This document shows positions 44,944-53,955 of a stretch of 64,000 nt of DNA, one piece after another. A program made the translations under genes and the position numbers. The stretch is from Evansella caseinilytica (GTDB taxonomy: Bacteria; Bacillota; Bacilli; Bacillales; Salisediminibacteriaceae): the NCBI RefSeq assembly GCF_900107275.1, contig NZ_FNPI01000011.1, forward strand, positions 1-64,000, written 5' to 3'. Within the stretch, counting starts at the first letter, position 1, and every line of letters begins with the position of its first letter. The notes beneath the pieces are model-generated. The model worked only from the letters and a program-made list of their open reading frames with translations. It was not told where the DNA came from and ran no database searches.

Positions 44944-45723
44944 ATGGCCAGTCAAGGAAAATTACTGGAGGTTCAAAACTTACAAAAAACCTATGGAAAG
45001 AAAAACAATATAACAAAAGCTTTAAACGGTGTGAGTTTCGACATTCTCTCAGGCGAATTTTTAGGAATCATGGGGCCAAGCGGCTCTGGTAAAACGACAT
45101 TGCTAAACTGTGTTGCAACGATCATACAGCCAACGTCCGGGCGTGTTCTTTTACATGGAAAAAACATCAGTGCGTTTGACAGCAAGGGGTTAGCGGAGTA
45201 TCGCGGCAGTCGAATCGGCTATTTGTTTCAAGACTTTGCATTGTTGGATAATTTAACGGGACAAGAAAATATCCTATTACCATTAGCTATTCACGGGATG
45301 GACTTTACAAAAGCGCGTACGAAATTAGCCGAACTGGCAAGGATGTTAGACATTACGGATGTCCTTCATAAATTTCCTTCACAAATGTCTGGGGGGCAAA
45401 AGCAAAGGGTCGCCGCTGCGCGGTGTTTGATTTCAGAACCGGATATTGTTCTGGCGGATGAACCGACAGGAGCATTGGACACACGCTCGGCAAGAACGTT
45501 AATGACGAAGCTGGAAGGGATTAATCGTAGTAGTGGAAGAACGATTTTAATGGTTAGCCACGACCCTAATGCAGCAAGCTTTTGCTCCAGAATCCTGTTT
45601 ATTCAGGATGGCGTCATCTTTCATGAACTGCGCCGTAAACAGGAGGAGTCTCGGGAGAAATTTTATGAGAGAATTTTAAAGGTATTAGCTCAGCTTGGAG
45701 GAGGAAGCGCGAATGTTCTCTAG
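44944..45723 (+). CDS. ABC transporter ATP-binding protein, Bce/YxdL type
   Basis: 259 residues: Walker A GPSGSGKTT, signature SGGQKQRVAAARC, Walker B VLADEPTGALD, switch VSHDPNAA and the family tail LAQLGGGSANV. It drives the large permease encoded next. ATG 44944 follows AAAAGGAGAG. The gene overlaps the permease start by 11 bp. Compared with the first module, the order is transporter first, then regulator and kinase. Confidence 0.92.
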   Translation: MASQGKLLEVQNLQKTYGKKNNITKALNGVSFDILSGEFLGIMGPSGSGKTTLLNCVATIIQPTSGRVLLHGKNISAFDSKGLAEYRGSRIGYLFQDFALLDNLTGQENILLPLAIHGMDFTKARTKLAELARMLDITDVLHKFPSQMSGGQKQRVAAARCLISEPDIVLADEPTGALDTRSARTLMTKLEGINRSSGRTILMVSHDPNAASFCSRILFIQDGVIFHELRRKQEESREKFYERILKVLAQLGGGSANVL

Positions 45724-47881
45724 GTTGGTTTTTCGTCATGCGAAACGCAGTCGGAAGGAGAATGTCATCTACTTTGCGACACTTGTCACAGCGGTAGCCT
45801 CGTTTTATATCATTCTTTCCCTGGGGAAACAAGATATCATTTTATTTTTAAGGGAGTTTGAAAGTGATGCGATTGATAAACTCTTAGCCTTAATGCCAAT
45901 TGTGTATGTATTTGCGTTATTTTTATTATTTTTCTTAATTTTATTTGCGAATCGGTACCAATTAAATCGAAGGAGCAAAGAGTTTGGCATCTATCTCATG
46001 TTAGGGATGCGCAAGGAACGCCTTGTTCTTCAGCTTGTAGCAGAGGGGTTTGTGACATCTATTTTGGCACTTGTCTGGGGTATAGTCATCGGCGGTTTTT
46101 TAGCTGAAATCATCAGCTTAACAGCTTCTAAATTAGTCGGACAAGGAATCATCGGCCATCAAATGACCTTGTCGGCAAGTGCGATTTTCTTCACGGTCAT
46201 CGGATTTTTATTCATCCAGTTTATCGCGTTAGGCATTCTTGGTGGAAAACTGTTTAATCAAGAAGTCCATCAATTACTTTATGAGCAGACGGAGAAGAAA
46301 ACCGATATGGGTCATGTGGAAGGCAACGTGATCCATATTTTACTAGGTGCGATCCTGCTGGGTGTTGCCTATTGGAGTGTATTAGCTCATTTTGAAGATC
46401 TTGCAGGACTGCTGATGTTTGTCGCGTTGGCTCTCGGAAGCTTAGGGACGATCCTTTTTATGAGGGGATTTGCAAAATTACTAGGTTTATTGGCAGGCTT
46501 GTCTGAGCGCAAATCGACGAATGGGCTGCACACCTTTACAATAAGGCAGTTTCAGGAGAACATCGCGAATCGTTCGACCTCTGTTGCCGTCACCTCGATT
46601 CTTATCACGTTGTCTATCATTTTGATCGCCGATGGTGCATCGACGATTTTGAGCACGGGTAGTGACTTAAATAATCGACATTCCTCGTTATATGATTTTA
46701 CGGTTAATGGAGATGGCGAAAAAGTGGAGGAATTTCTGGCTTCAGAAAAAATGGTACCATATGTAGAGAACTTAAACCTCCTGGAAATGGGTAGGATGAA
46801 AGACCAGGGCGAGCGGATGGAAGATGGTATGCGGTTGTCATTCGTGGATTGGTCTAAATTACGAGAGCAGCTTATTAGCGCTCTGCCAGGCGATCAGAAA
46901 GAGCAATTTTTATCTGGGGAAATACGGAGTTACACGATCAGTTCAGAAAATCCGGAGGCACTTAACCTGTTAGGGGGGCTGGAGATTGATGCAGCAACAC
47001 CTTACCTCATGCCTGAATCATCCTATAATGGACTATTAGAAGCGATAGGAGAGAACCCGCTGAACCTGCAAGCAAATGAAATGGCGTTATACTTTAATTC
47101 AGACCTGTTGCATATGGATGATCCAGATCGCATGCCTGTACTCGATGAGATTCTTGAGAAGGCTGCAAAAGAAGGGCAAAGTCTGATGAGCATTGATGAT
47201 CAAGCCGTATCCATACGTCCATCCATTCCACTGAGGGGGCTAGTGGCAGACCGTTCAGTAGAAATATATTCAGCGTTTATCGTCCCTGATCCGATGTTTG
47301 AACAATTCGTAAATCCGGAAACGTATATATCCTATTGGAATTTTCGCATCCCGCAAAAAGTACAAGAGCAGCGGGGCTTAATGAAACCGATGATGGAGGC
47401 GAGAGATGTTTTAACATCTGCCGGCTACGAGTTTGAAAGTTATTTACAAAACTTTGGACGAAAACTGTTCTATGTTGTTGCAGGAAGTTATACCGTCTTA
47501 TACATGGGATTCTTATTCTTGATTATTGCCTGTACGGTATTAGCTCTACAATTTTTAACACAGATGAAGCAAACAGGCGGACGCTATTTAACGCTTTCCA
47601 TGTTGGGTGCGAAACGTCATCAAATGAAAAAATCGATGCATAAACAGGTATTGTGGACCTTTCTATTGCCCGTGTCCCTTGCGTGTGTGAGTGGAGCTGT
47701 TGGTATAAGGGCGATGATTTCCTTTGCGATGATTCATATCGATAATCAACCGTTACTGTATCCTGTTGCCCTTGCCTTTGCGTGTATTATAATTTTCATT
47801 GTGGCGATTTATGGCGCAGCAGTTGCCCGTTCAGCAGATCATGAAATCGATAAATTGCGCTGGAAGCCGAATAGCGACTAA
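45713..47881 (+). CDS. ABC transporter permease, BceB/YxdM type
   Basis: About 722 residues with ten membrane helices and a large extracellular domain (roughly residues 310-590). The N-terminal FtsX-like part has RRSKEFGIYLMLGMRKERL and the C-terminal part has TGGRYLTLSMLGAKRHQM. It is about 100 residues longer than the permease of the first module, mainly in the extracellular domain, so a different peptide is likely. GGAGGA precedes ATG 45713. Confidence 0.9.
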   Translation: MFSRLVFRHAKRSRKENVIYFATLVTAVASFYIILSLGKQDIILFLREFESDAIDKLLALMPIVYVFALFLLFFLILFANRYQLNRRSKEFGIYLMLGMRKERLVLQLVAEGFVTSILALVWGIVIGGFLAEIISLTASKLVGQGIIGHQMTLSASAIFFTVIGFLFIQFIALGILGGKLFNQEVHQLLYEQTEKKTDMGHVEGNVIHILLGAILLGVAYWSVLAHFEDLAGLLMFVALALGSLGTILFMRGFAKLLGLLAGLSERKSTNGLHTFTIRQFQENIANRSTSVAVTSILITLSIILIADGASTILSTGSDLNNRHSSLYDFTVNGDGEKVEEFLASEKMVPYVENLNLLEMGRMKDQGERMEDGMRLSFVDWSKLREQLISALPGDQKEQFLSGEIRSYTISSENPEALNLLGGLEIDAATPYLMPESSYNGLLEAIGENPLNLQANEMALYFNSDLLHMDDPDRMPVLDEILEKAAKEGQSLMSIDDQAVSIRPSIPLRGLVADRSVEIYSAFIVPDPMFEQFVNPETYISYWNFRIPQKVQEQRGLMKPMMEARDVLTSAGYEFESYLQNFGRKLFYVVAGSYTVLYMGFLFLIIACTVLALQFLTQMKQTGGRYLTLSMLGAKRHQMKKSMHKQVLWTFLLPVSLACVSGAVGIRAMISFAMIHIDNQPLLYPVALAFACIIIFIVAIYGAAVARSADHEIDKLRWKPNSD

Positions 47882-47916
47882 GGAGCCATAACTGTCACAT
47901 CAAAGGAGGTGCTGAA

Positions 47917-48594
47917 GTGGCAAGGATTATCATTGTGGAAGATGATTCATGGATGAGAGAAGAGTTAATTGATATATTGCAAAAAGAAGGGTTGGAAGCA
48001 ATCGCGATGACAGATTTTCATGATATCGCGCTTCAAATCGCCGCTTTGGCGCCGGACTTAGTCTTATTGGACATTAATTTGCCGGAACAATCCGGCTTTG
48101 ACATCTGCAAAAGTTTAAAAGCAACAGGGATTGGTCCAATATTGATGCTTACATCAAGAGATAAGTTGCAAGATGAATTACATGGTCTTCATTTAGGTGC
48201 GGATGATTACCTCACAAAGCCATGCAATCGCGATCGATTGTTAGCGCGTATTCAAAACCTGCTGAGACGATTCGCAGGACAACCAGGCTTGATCGATGGA
48301 GGCAGTTTCTCGCTGGACCCCAATACCTTTACTTTGTATAAGGGATCGCAATCGTTGGTGTTATCCGCGAATGAAGGCAAGATTTTACTCGCTTTAGCAC
48401 AGAATAGAGCTGAGGTTGTATCCAAGGCCGCACTGTGTGAATGTTTGTGGGGAACAGACCAATATATCGATGAAAATGCCCTTCAAGTCAATCTCACGCG
48501 CTTACGGAAAACATTGCGGCAATTAAACCTAGAAAATCACATTGAAACCATCAGGGGTCAAGGTTATCGGCTTAGGAGGCAACGGAAACCATGA
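47917..48594 (+). CDS. OmpR-family response regulator, BceR/YxdJ-like
   Basis: 225 residues: receiver with VEDD near the start and phospho-acceptor Asp52 (LLDINLPEQSG), then a winged helix (LSANEGKILLALAQNRAEVV, ALQVNLTRLRKTLR, IRGQGYRL). Starts at GTG 47917, preceded by AAAGGAGGTG. It overlaps the kinase gene by 4 bp. It should activate the upstream transporter pair through the dyad at 44843. Confidence 0.9.
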   Translation: MARIIIVEDDSWMREELIDILQKEGLEAIAMTDFHDIALQIAALAPDLVLLDINLPEQSGFDICKSLKATGIGPILMLTSRDKLQDELHGLHLGADDYLTKPCNRDRLLARIQNLLRRFAGQPGLIDGGSFSLDPNTFTLYKGSQSLVLSANEGKILLALAQNRAEVVSKAALCECLWGTDQYIDENALQVNLTRLRKTLRQLNLENHIETIRGQGYRLRRQRKP

Positions 48595-49628
48595 GATGGA
48601 TAAAGCGAATTGATGATTGTCTTCATGCTTATAAGCTATGGTTTCTTATTTTAATGGTGACAAACCTCCTGTTTATTTTTTTCGCTTGGTTGGCTTATCC
48701 GGAAACGTTTAAGGTGTTAGTGGGCCTGATGATTGTTTTTACGCTGGCAATGATAACGTTACCTGTTTTCCTGGTCATGAGACAGCAAAAAATAATCGAA
48801 GCCGCCTTTGAAGATTTTTTGCTGGAACCAAATGAGGTGAATGAAGAAAGACTATGTCGGGTATCTCCAAAGACCCATTGGTCGTTTATCCGTAAAACGG
48901 GGAGTGTCCTAAGGTCTTATCAGGAGGAACGGAACGAGCAAGCGATGGAGTTGGCCGATTATGAAAACTATATCGAAGGCTGGGTTCACGAAATGAAAAA
49001 GCCGCTGTCTTTGATGACATTGGTATTGGATAACCGCAGAGACGAAATGTCCCTTCTTGTCAGACGGCGCATGCTTCATGTTAGAGATCAAATGCTAGGA
49101 GACGTAGAGCGAATTTTGTATTTTGCGAGACTTGGAGCTGCTCATAAAGATTATATGTTTGAGCCGATACACTTACTGGCATTTTGTAAACAGATCATTG
49201 AAAACCATCAAACCCTATTAGATGAATCCGGTTTCCAAATACAGTTCAGCGGTGAAGAAGTAGAAATTTTTTCTGATCGGAAAGGCTTAGCTTTTATAGT
49301 AGAACAAATCATTGCGAATAGTACGAAGCACATGGAAAAAAATCAGGCTCGGCCATTGTTGCTATTTGAAACGGTGTATGACAAAGGGAGTGATTACATC
49401 ATGTTTACTATTCGTGATAATGGGCCTGGTGTATCGGAAGAAGACGTACCATTTATTTTTGATAAAGGCTTTACTGGAAGGAGAGGTTCGTATACAAAAG
49501 AAGCAACAGGTATGGGCCTCTTTTTAGTGAGCAGGATGGCTTATGATTTAGCGATTCAGTTGGAGGCAAAATCAGAGCTTGGTTCAGGATTGGCGATATC
49601 GCTCCAATTTCCAAATGTGAAAAAGTGA
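48591..49628 (+). CDS. Intramembrane-sensing histidine kinase, BceS-like
   Basis: 345 residues: two N-terminal membrane helices with a very short loop (about residues 15-33 and 40-60), a phospho-acceptor in WVHEMKKPLSLMTLV, an N box IIANSTKHM and a G box ATGMGLFLVSRM. Small extracellular part means that it senses via the transporter, as in other Bce systems. Confidence 0.9.
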   Translation: MRWIKRIDDCLHAYKLWFLILMVTNLLFIFFAWLAYPETFKVLVGLMIVFTLAMITLPVFLVMRQQKIIEAAFEDFLLEPNEVNEERLCRVSPKTHWSFIRKTGSVLRSYQEERNEQAMELADYENYIEGWVHEMKKPLSLMTLVLDNRRDEMSLLVRRRMLHVRDQMLGDVERILYFARLGAAHKDYMFEPIHLLAFCKQIIENHQTLLDESGFQIQFSGEEVEIFSDRKGLAFIVEQIIANSTKHMEKNQARPLLLFETVYDKGSDYIMFTIRDNGPGVSEEDVPFIFDKGFTGRRGSYTKEATGMGLFLVSRMAYDLAIQLEAKSELGSGLAISLQFPNVKK

Positions 49629-49803
49629 GCTGTCATCCTGAGTGCTGTTAAGTTCCCGTGTAATGAAATAAGGGATTGTGGGAATCGGAATATTTTGAAA
49701 TAATCGATAAGCAGGTTGCTTCCAAAAGAAACGAGTTGGCCGCTTATCTTGGTGATCGTGATCATTGGAAAAACGGAGTAGGAAAAGAGGGGAGCTGGAA
49801 AAG

Positions 49804-50610
49804 GTGAGTTTAAGAGCTGGATATGGTCTGGATGCTAATGGATTTATTGTAAGCGATGTTAGTGTAGAGAAAATAAATAATGCGTATATGCCTTGTATTC
49901 GAGCGTCTGTCGAGCGTCTTAAACAACTGTTTCCTCAACAATTGCACAGTGTTTATGTGTACGGCAGTGTCGCCAGAGGGGAAGCGGTTGCTGTGAAATC
50001 AGATTTAGACCTTATTGCTTTGTTTCATGGCAAGCTGAGTTCCGTTAGGTTGGCCGAAGTAAAGGGATTTGCTGGAGAGCTGTCTCAAAAGTACCGTTCT
50101 CTTGTTCGTGAGGTTGGTATCGCTGTTGCATATTACGATGATACGGTTGACCCCGCAAATTATTACGAAAGTGCATTTCTTAAGGAGCTCTGTGTTTGTG
50201 TGTACGGCGAGGATTTAGGGCAACGATTTGGTCCGTACAAACTGATAGCAGAGATTGCGATTCGCTTTAACGGTGACATTGGCGAGGCTTTATCCCGGAC
50301 GTTTAATAGGCTGGAAGGCGCTGCTAACGAAGAGTTTAAAACAATTACCCAAGGCTTCGCTCGCAAACTTATTCGCACATACTATTCAATGGTGATGGTG
50401 CGTTCTCAAATTTGGACGACACGGCTTCACGAACAATCGGCAGTCTTCATCCACCACTTTCCAGATAAAGAATCCATAGTTCGCACACTGCTTCATTGGA
50501 TAGATGAACCGCCGGCGGATCGTGAGACTGTCTATGCGTTGTTTAAAAGCGAGGGGGAGTGGGCTTGTGCGAATTTTACACATGAAGCCAATATTTCCTC
50601 TTACAAGTAA
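49804..50610 (+). CDS. Nucleotidyltransferase-domain protein
   Basis: About 268 residues. The Pol-beta-type nucleotidyltransferase motif is YVYGSVARGEAVAVKSDLDL (GS ... DxD), followed by a third acidic position in GIAVAYYDD. A helical C-terminal domain follows. Aminoglycoside adenylyltransferases and MNT-type antitoxins share this fold; substrate unknown. I chose GTG 49804, preceded by GGGGAG; a TTG 39 bp upstream is an alternative. Confidence 0.75.
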   Translation: MSLRAGYGLDANGFIVSDVSVEKINNAYMPCIRASVERLKQLFPQQLHSVYVYGSVARGEAVAVKSDLDLIALFHGKLSSVRLAEVKGFAGELSQKYRSLVREVGIAVAYYDDTVDPANYYESAFLKELCVCVYGEDLGQRFGPYKLIAEIAIRFNGDIGEALSRTFNRLEGAANEEFKTITQGFARKLIRTYYSMVMVRSQIWTTRLHEQSAVFIHHFPDKESIVRTLLHWIDEPPADRETVYALFKSEGEWACANFTHEANISSYK

Positions 50611-50694
50611 GCTTACATCGTTTCGCTTGGATAGGTGTAGAAAACAATGAAATATCTTTTTCATAAAAAAGTAGTCGCGTTTCTTGTTCTTATA

Positions 50695-50740
50695 GTGTTT
50701 GTTTAAAAAAATTGGTTTTATATTTTTGAACACGATCTTA
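50695..50740. repeat. Hairpin fragment of the interspersed repeat family
   Basis: GTGTTTGTTTAAAAAAAT and ATTTTTGAACACGATC form an imperfect hairpin, 18 bp before copy 5. Confidence 0.6.
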
Positions 50741-50757
50741 TCATATTAAGTTACGTT

Positions 50758-51124
50758 GGGGCTGTGTCAAAAGTCAAAACTATATGAGTCTGTTCAAAAA
50801 GGCAATGGTTCCGCACGATGCGCCCCAATTCCGCCTAAGTGCTGCCCACGTCCTATGGGCAACGGCGAAATGTCGTCATCCTGACTCCAAGAAAACCACT
50901 CACAGTCGGCCTGAAAAGAATGCATCGGCTCCACCCATTGTCTCTTCCTCTGCAAGCACAGCTTCGATGACTATCCGTCGAGACAACTCGATGGGAAAGG
51001 CACCGTAGCTTTGCTCGTCGTTGCACGCTCAATAGGAAAAAACCACTCTGAAAAGATCAAACGGCTTCGCTCATTGCTTCGGGGGTGTCTCAAAAGGGAA
51101 AAAACGCCCTTTTGAGACACCCCC
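50758..51124 (+). repeat. Interspersed repeat family, copy 5 (plus, full length, reference)
   Basis: GGGGCTGTGTCAAAAGTC at the left end and a full hairpin GGGTGTCTCAAAAGGG ... CCCTTTTGAGACACCC at the right end. All modules are present in 367 bp. Used here as the reference for module order. No frame across it looks coding; apparent frames are shared between copies only because the DNA is repeated. Confidence 0.92.
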
Positions 51125-51358
51125 TTCTTGCTTCAATACAAATTCAGCTTGGGGTACAAGTAGCGATCCTGTCTTTTTTCTTTCCTCTTCTCTCTCCTAC
51201 ATTGCTGCCTTTCCTGTTTGTTGTTCCAGAGCTTAAGGTTTTCCGATTTCATTTTTTTCAAAATTCGCTTCGTTCATGTAAACGCAGTTGTATCAACCTT
51301 CTGTTCTATTGCTTGAAGGCCGGTATAATAAAGCTTTCCTTTGCTTCCAATAAAGTGG

Positions 51359-51408
51359 TTGCACAATGTTCATTACATGTGTATAATGTGCATATATTAT
51401 ATATACAC
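51359..51408 (+). promoter_or_regulatory. Promoter with YtrA-type operator for the GntR/ABC operon
   Basis: TTGCAC (51359-51364), a 17-bp spacer and TATAAT (51382-51387). The inverted repeat GTGTATA (51379-51385) / TATACAC (51402-51408) covers the -10 and the likely start site, so a repressor bound there would block transcription. The GntR protein encoded 250 bp downstream is the obvious candidate. Confidence 0.7.
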
Positions 51409-51426
51409 TTTGTGGAGGTTAAAGGA

Positions 51427-51607
51427 ATGACATGCAAACTCACTCTTCGGTGACAATCAATGAAGGGGGAACAATCCTTTATACTTTAGAATACTCAAAA
51501 GGATGAAGCGTGAGAGGAGACGGGCTTAAATGGCAGACATAGAAAAAACATTTCATAATTATCGAGCAAAGCGTTGGATGATCAGTCCTTGTACTATTTA
51601 TCTGTAG
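51427..51607 (+). other. Leader region with two short open frames
   Basis: Between the promoter and the GntR gene are an 8-codon frame at 51427 (MTCKLTLR, after GGAGG) and a 25-codon frame at 51530-51607 (MADIEKTFHNYRAKRW..., after GAGAGGAG). Both have ribosome binding sites. They may be leader peptides or the start of a truncated gene. Confidence 0.35.
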
Positions 51608-51660
51608 CCGCAATACGGACATTTCAAAGTGTTGTTAAAAAAATAAGAAGAGGGATTGGC

Positions 51661-52038
51661 ATGAAGATAATTATTTCCAACAGTTCGAAAGAGCCAATAT
51701 ATGAGCAGATTACTAGTCAAATTAAATCTGCAATATTGGCAGGTGAACTACAGGAAGGGACGGCAATCCCTTCCATGCGTAAGCTCGCAAAGGATTTAAA
51801 AATTAGTGTGATTACCACGAAACGAGCCTATGAGGAATTGGAGAAAGCGGGCTTTATCTATTCCATTGTCGGCAAAGGATCTTTTATCGCAGAGCAAAAT
51901 TTAGAGGTCATAAAAGAAAAGAAGCTGAAGGTTATTGAGGAGCAGTTGGGGGCGGTTGTAACGAATAGCAGAGAAATTGGATTGTCACTTAATGAACTGC
52001 AGCAATTATTGAAGATTATATACGAGGGTGAGGGGTGA
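51661..52038 (+). CDS. GntR-family repressor, YtrA type
   Basis: 125 residues: a GntR winged helix (PIYEQITSQIKSAILAGEL, IPSMRKLAKDLKISVITTKR, AYEELEKAGFIYSIVGKGSF) with only a short helical tail, as in YtrA/YhcF regulators of antibiotic-responsive ABC transporters. ATG 51661 follows AGAGGGAT. It is the first gene of an operon with an ATPase and permease and probably represses it at the 51379-51408 dyad. Confidence 0.88.
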   Translation: MKIIISNSSKEPIYEQITSQIKSAILAGELQEGTAIPSMRKLAKDLKISVITTKRAYEELEKAGFIYSIVGKGSFIAEQNLEVIKEKKLKVIEEQLGAVVTNSREIGLSLNELQQLLKIIYEGEG

Positions 52039-52042
52039 AACA

Positions 52043-52909
52043 ATGGAAAATGTGGTTGAATTAACAAATGTCACGAAAACATTCAAGGATTTTTCCATTA
52101 AAAATATGGATTTACAAGTGAAACAAGGCTTTGTAACGGGATTCATTGGCGCAAACGGAGCCGGGAAATCGACAACGATAAAAATGATAATGAATTTGTT
52201 AAGACCAGACGCAGGGGAGGTGAAGCTTTTCGGGTTGGACTACAAGACGCACGAGAAGGCGATGAAGGAGCGCATCGGGTTTGTTTACGACGGCAATGTC
52301 TTTTTTGATGGGCTGAACCTAAAGGATATCAAGCGCATTGTCGCGCCAGCTTACAAACAGTGGGATGACACGCTGTTTTACCGATATGTTGAGCAATTTG
52401 AATTACCGCTTACTAAAGCAATGAAGACTTTCTCGAAAGGGATGCAAATGAAGGCGTCATTGGCGATTGCACTGTCGCATCATGCAGAGCTGATCATTAT
52501 GGACGAACCAACGGCAGGCTTAGACCCTATTTTTAGAAGGGAGCTGCTGGACCTTTTACAGGAACTAATGATGGATGGTGATCGTACGATTTTTTTCTCT
52601 ACGCATATTACAACAGATTTAGATCGGATTGCTGATTATATCGCTTTTATTCAGAGCGGAGAATTAGTATTTAATCAGTCGATTCACGAAGTAGCTGAAA
52701 ATTATGCGCTTGTGAAAGGAGGCCTGGAACTGTTGGATAGAGACACAGAAAAAGCTTTTATTCATATTCACCGGGCGCCAACAGGATTTGAGGCGCTGGC
52801 AGATAATATGAAAGCAGTGAAAAGTATTTTCGGAGACACGGTTGTGATTGAACGGGCATCTTTGGAAGATATCATGTATTACATGAAAGGAGGCGTACCC
52901 CATGTTTAA
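52043..52909 (+). CDS. ABC transporter ATP-binding protein, YtrB/YhcH-like
   Basis: 288 residues: Walker A GANGAGKST, signature FSKGMQMKASLAIALS, Walker B LIIMDEPTAGLDP and switch FFSTHITTDLDR. The C-terminal extension is typical of ABC-2 drug/antibiotic exporters. GAGGGGTGAAACA precedes ATG 52043; it starts 4 bp after the GntR stop and overlaps the permease by 8 bp. Confidence 0.9.
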   Translation: MENVVELTNVTKTFKDFSIKNMDLQVKQGFVTGFIGANGAGKSTTIKMIMNLLRPDAGEVKLFGLDYKTHEKAMKERIGFVYDGNVFFDGLNLKDIKRIVAPAYKQWDDTLFYRYVEQFELPLTKAMKTFSKGMQMKASLAIALSHHAELIIMDEPTAGLDPIFRRELLDLLQELMMDGDRTIFFSTHITTDLDRIADYIAFIQSGELVFNQSIHEVAENYALVKGGLELLDRDTEKAFIHIHRAPTGFEALADNMKAVKSIFGDTVVIERASLEDIMYYMKGGVPHV

Positions 52910-53507
52910 TTTAATCAGGCGGGATGTCATACTGCAGAAAAAGATGCTGCTAACGTTCATTCCTTTTATCGGATTTTTTATTTTTATGGACTCACATCCA
53001 GCTCTAATCTTTCTCGTTGCCAGTATTTTTATTCCCTTTAATGCGTATGCTTACGATGAAAAGGCAGAGACAAATATATTACTAAACTCCTTACCTTACA
53101 CTCGAAAGGAAATTATCGCATCACGCTATCTTGGTGCTATTGTTTATATGGCGTTATCTATTGCAGTGACAAGTCTGGCATTATTTATTTTCAATAAGCC
53201 TTTTGCTTTATCTGATATTGCGATTGGTGGGGGCTTATTTTTACTGTTTACTGCGTGTACCTTCCCGTTATTTTATATATTTAAACCCGGTTATATCTCA
53301 AGCGTTGTGCTTATTAGCTTTATTTTTTTAGCAGGTATAGGACCACCTATTGTGATATTTTTAGCGGAGAATTTAACAGCAATTACTGATTTTATTGCCA
53401 GTTTATCCATCCCGGTTATATATACGGGAGCGGCTGTTGTGATCATGACACTCTATGCGGTTTCGTGGGGAGTTACCACTATCATTTACCAGCGAAAAGC
53501 GTTCTAA
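52902..53507 (+). CDS. ABC-2 type permease
   Basis: 201 residues with six predicted membrane helices. The cytoplasmic segment DEKAETNILLNSLPYTRKEIIASRY is typical of ABC-2 permeases in YtrA/BcrB-like systems. It completes the GntR-ATPase-permease operon. Substrate unknown, probably a wall-active antibiotic or stress signal. Confidence 0.85.
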   Translation: MFNLIRRDVILQKKMLLTFIPFIGFFIFMDSHPALIFLVASIFIPFNAYAYDEKAETNILLNSLPYTRKEIIASRYLGAIVYMALSIAVTSLALFIFNKPFALSDIAIGGGLFLLFTACTFPLFYIFKPGYISSVVLISFIFLAGIGPPIVIFLAENLTAITDFIASLSIPVIYTGAAVVIMTLYAVSWGVTTIIYQRKAF

Positions 53508-53688
53508 GGGAGGCTTTCTATTCTAGTCGGATATTCAAACGATAGGTAAAGGTATTCGATTGTATCCTGCTAAACAAAGAGTGATCAAAACGTACGATTG
53601 CAATGGTTATGCTCTGATGAAATGATCAAGCTCCATTTATATCGATGAGCCGTACTCCGCGTGAAAAAGTGTTATGGAAATCTATATT

Positions 53689-53790
53689 AGAGCGTGTTTA
53701 AAAAGGCAATGGTTCCGCTCGATGGACCGGCTTCACTCACTGCAGCGTGTGTGTTCAAAAAGATTAAAAACGACCTTTTTGAACACACAC
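53689..53790 (+). repeat. Interspersed repeat family, copy 6 (short)
   Basis: AGAGCGTGTTTAAAAAGGCAATGG to the terminal hairpin GTGTGTTCAAAAAGAT / ACCTTTTTGAACACAC. Most of the internal modules are missing. Confidence 0.8.
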
Positions 53791-53793
53791 GAT

Positions 53794-53876
53794 TAGAAAA
53801 TGGAAGCACAGCGTATCAAGCAGAGTTAGAATGGGTAAGGCGAACCATCGATAAATTAAAACGAATGGAAGAATGA
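53794..53876 (+). pseudogene. 3' remnant of a regulator gene (PadR-like tail)
   Basis: Directly after the repeat hairpin, the frame reads LENGSTAYQAELEWVRRTIDKL and stops. This resembles the C-terminal coiled end of PadR-type regulators, but the rest is absent. The repeat may have replaced the gene body. Low confidence. Confidence 0.3.
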
Positions 53877-53955
53877 TCCGTACAGTTTGCAGCATCGATT
53901 TCATTGGAATAGTTTTTAGATGGAGATAATCATATAAAAAAGGTTGGTGGGCTTC

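Noticed and set aside
51328-51360. Two AATAAAG motifs 22 bp apart as TnsB sites
   Set aside because: Outside the AATAAAG core the two units do not match each other, there is no terminal TGT/ACA, and the sequence directly precedes a good promoter.
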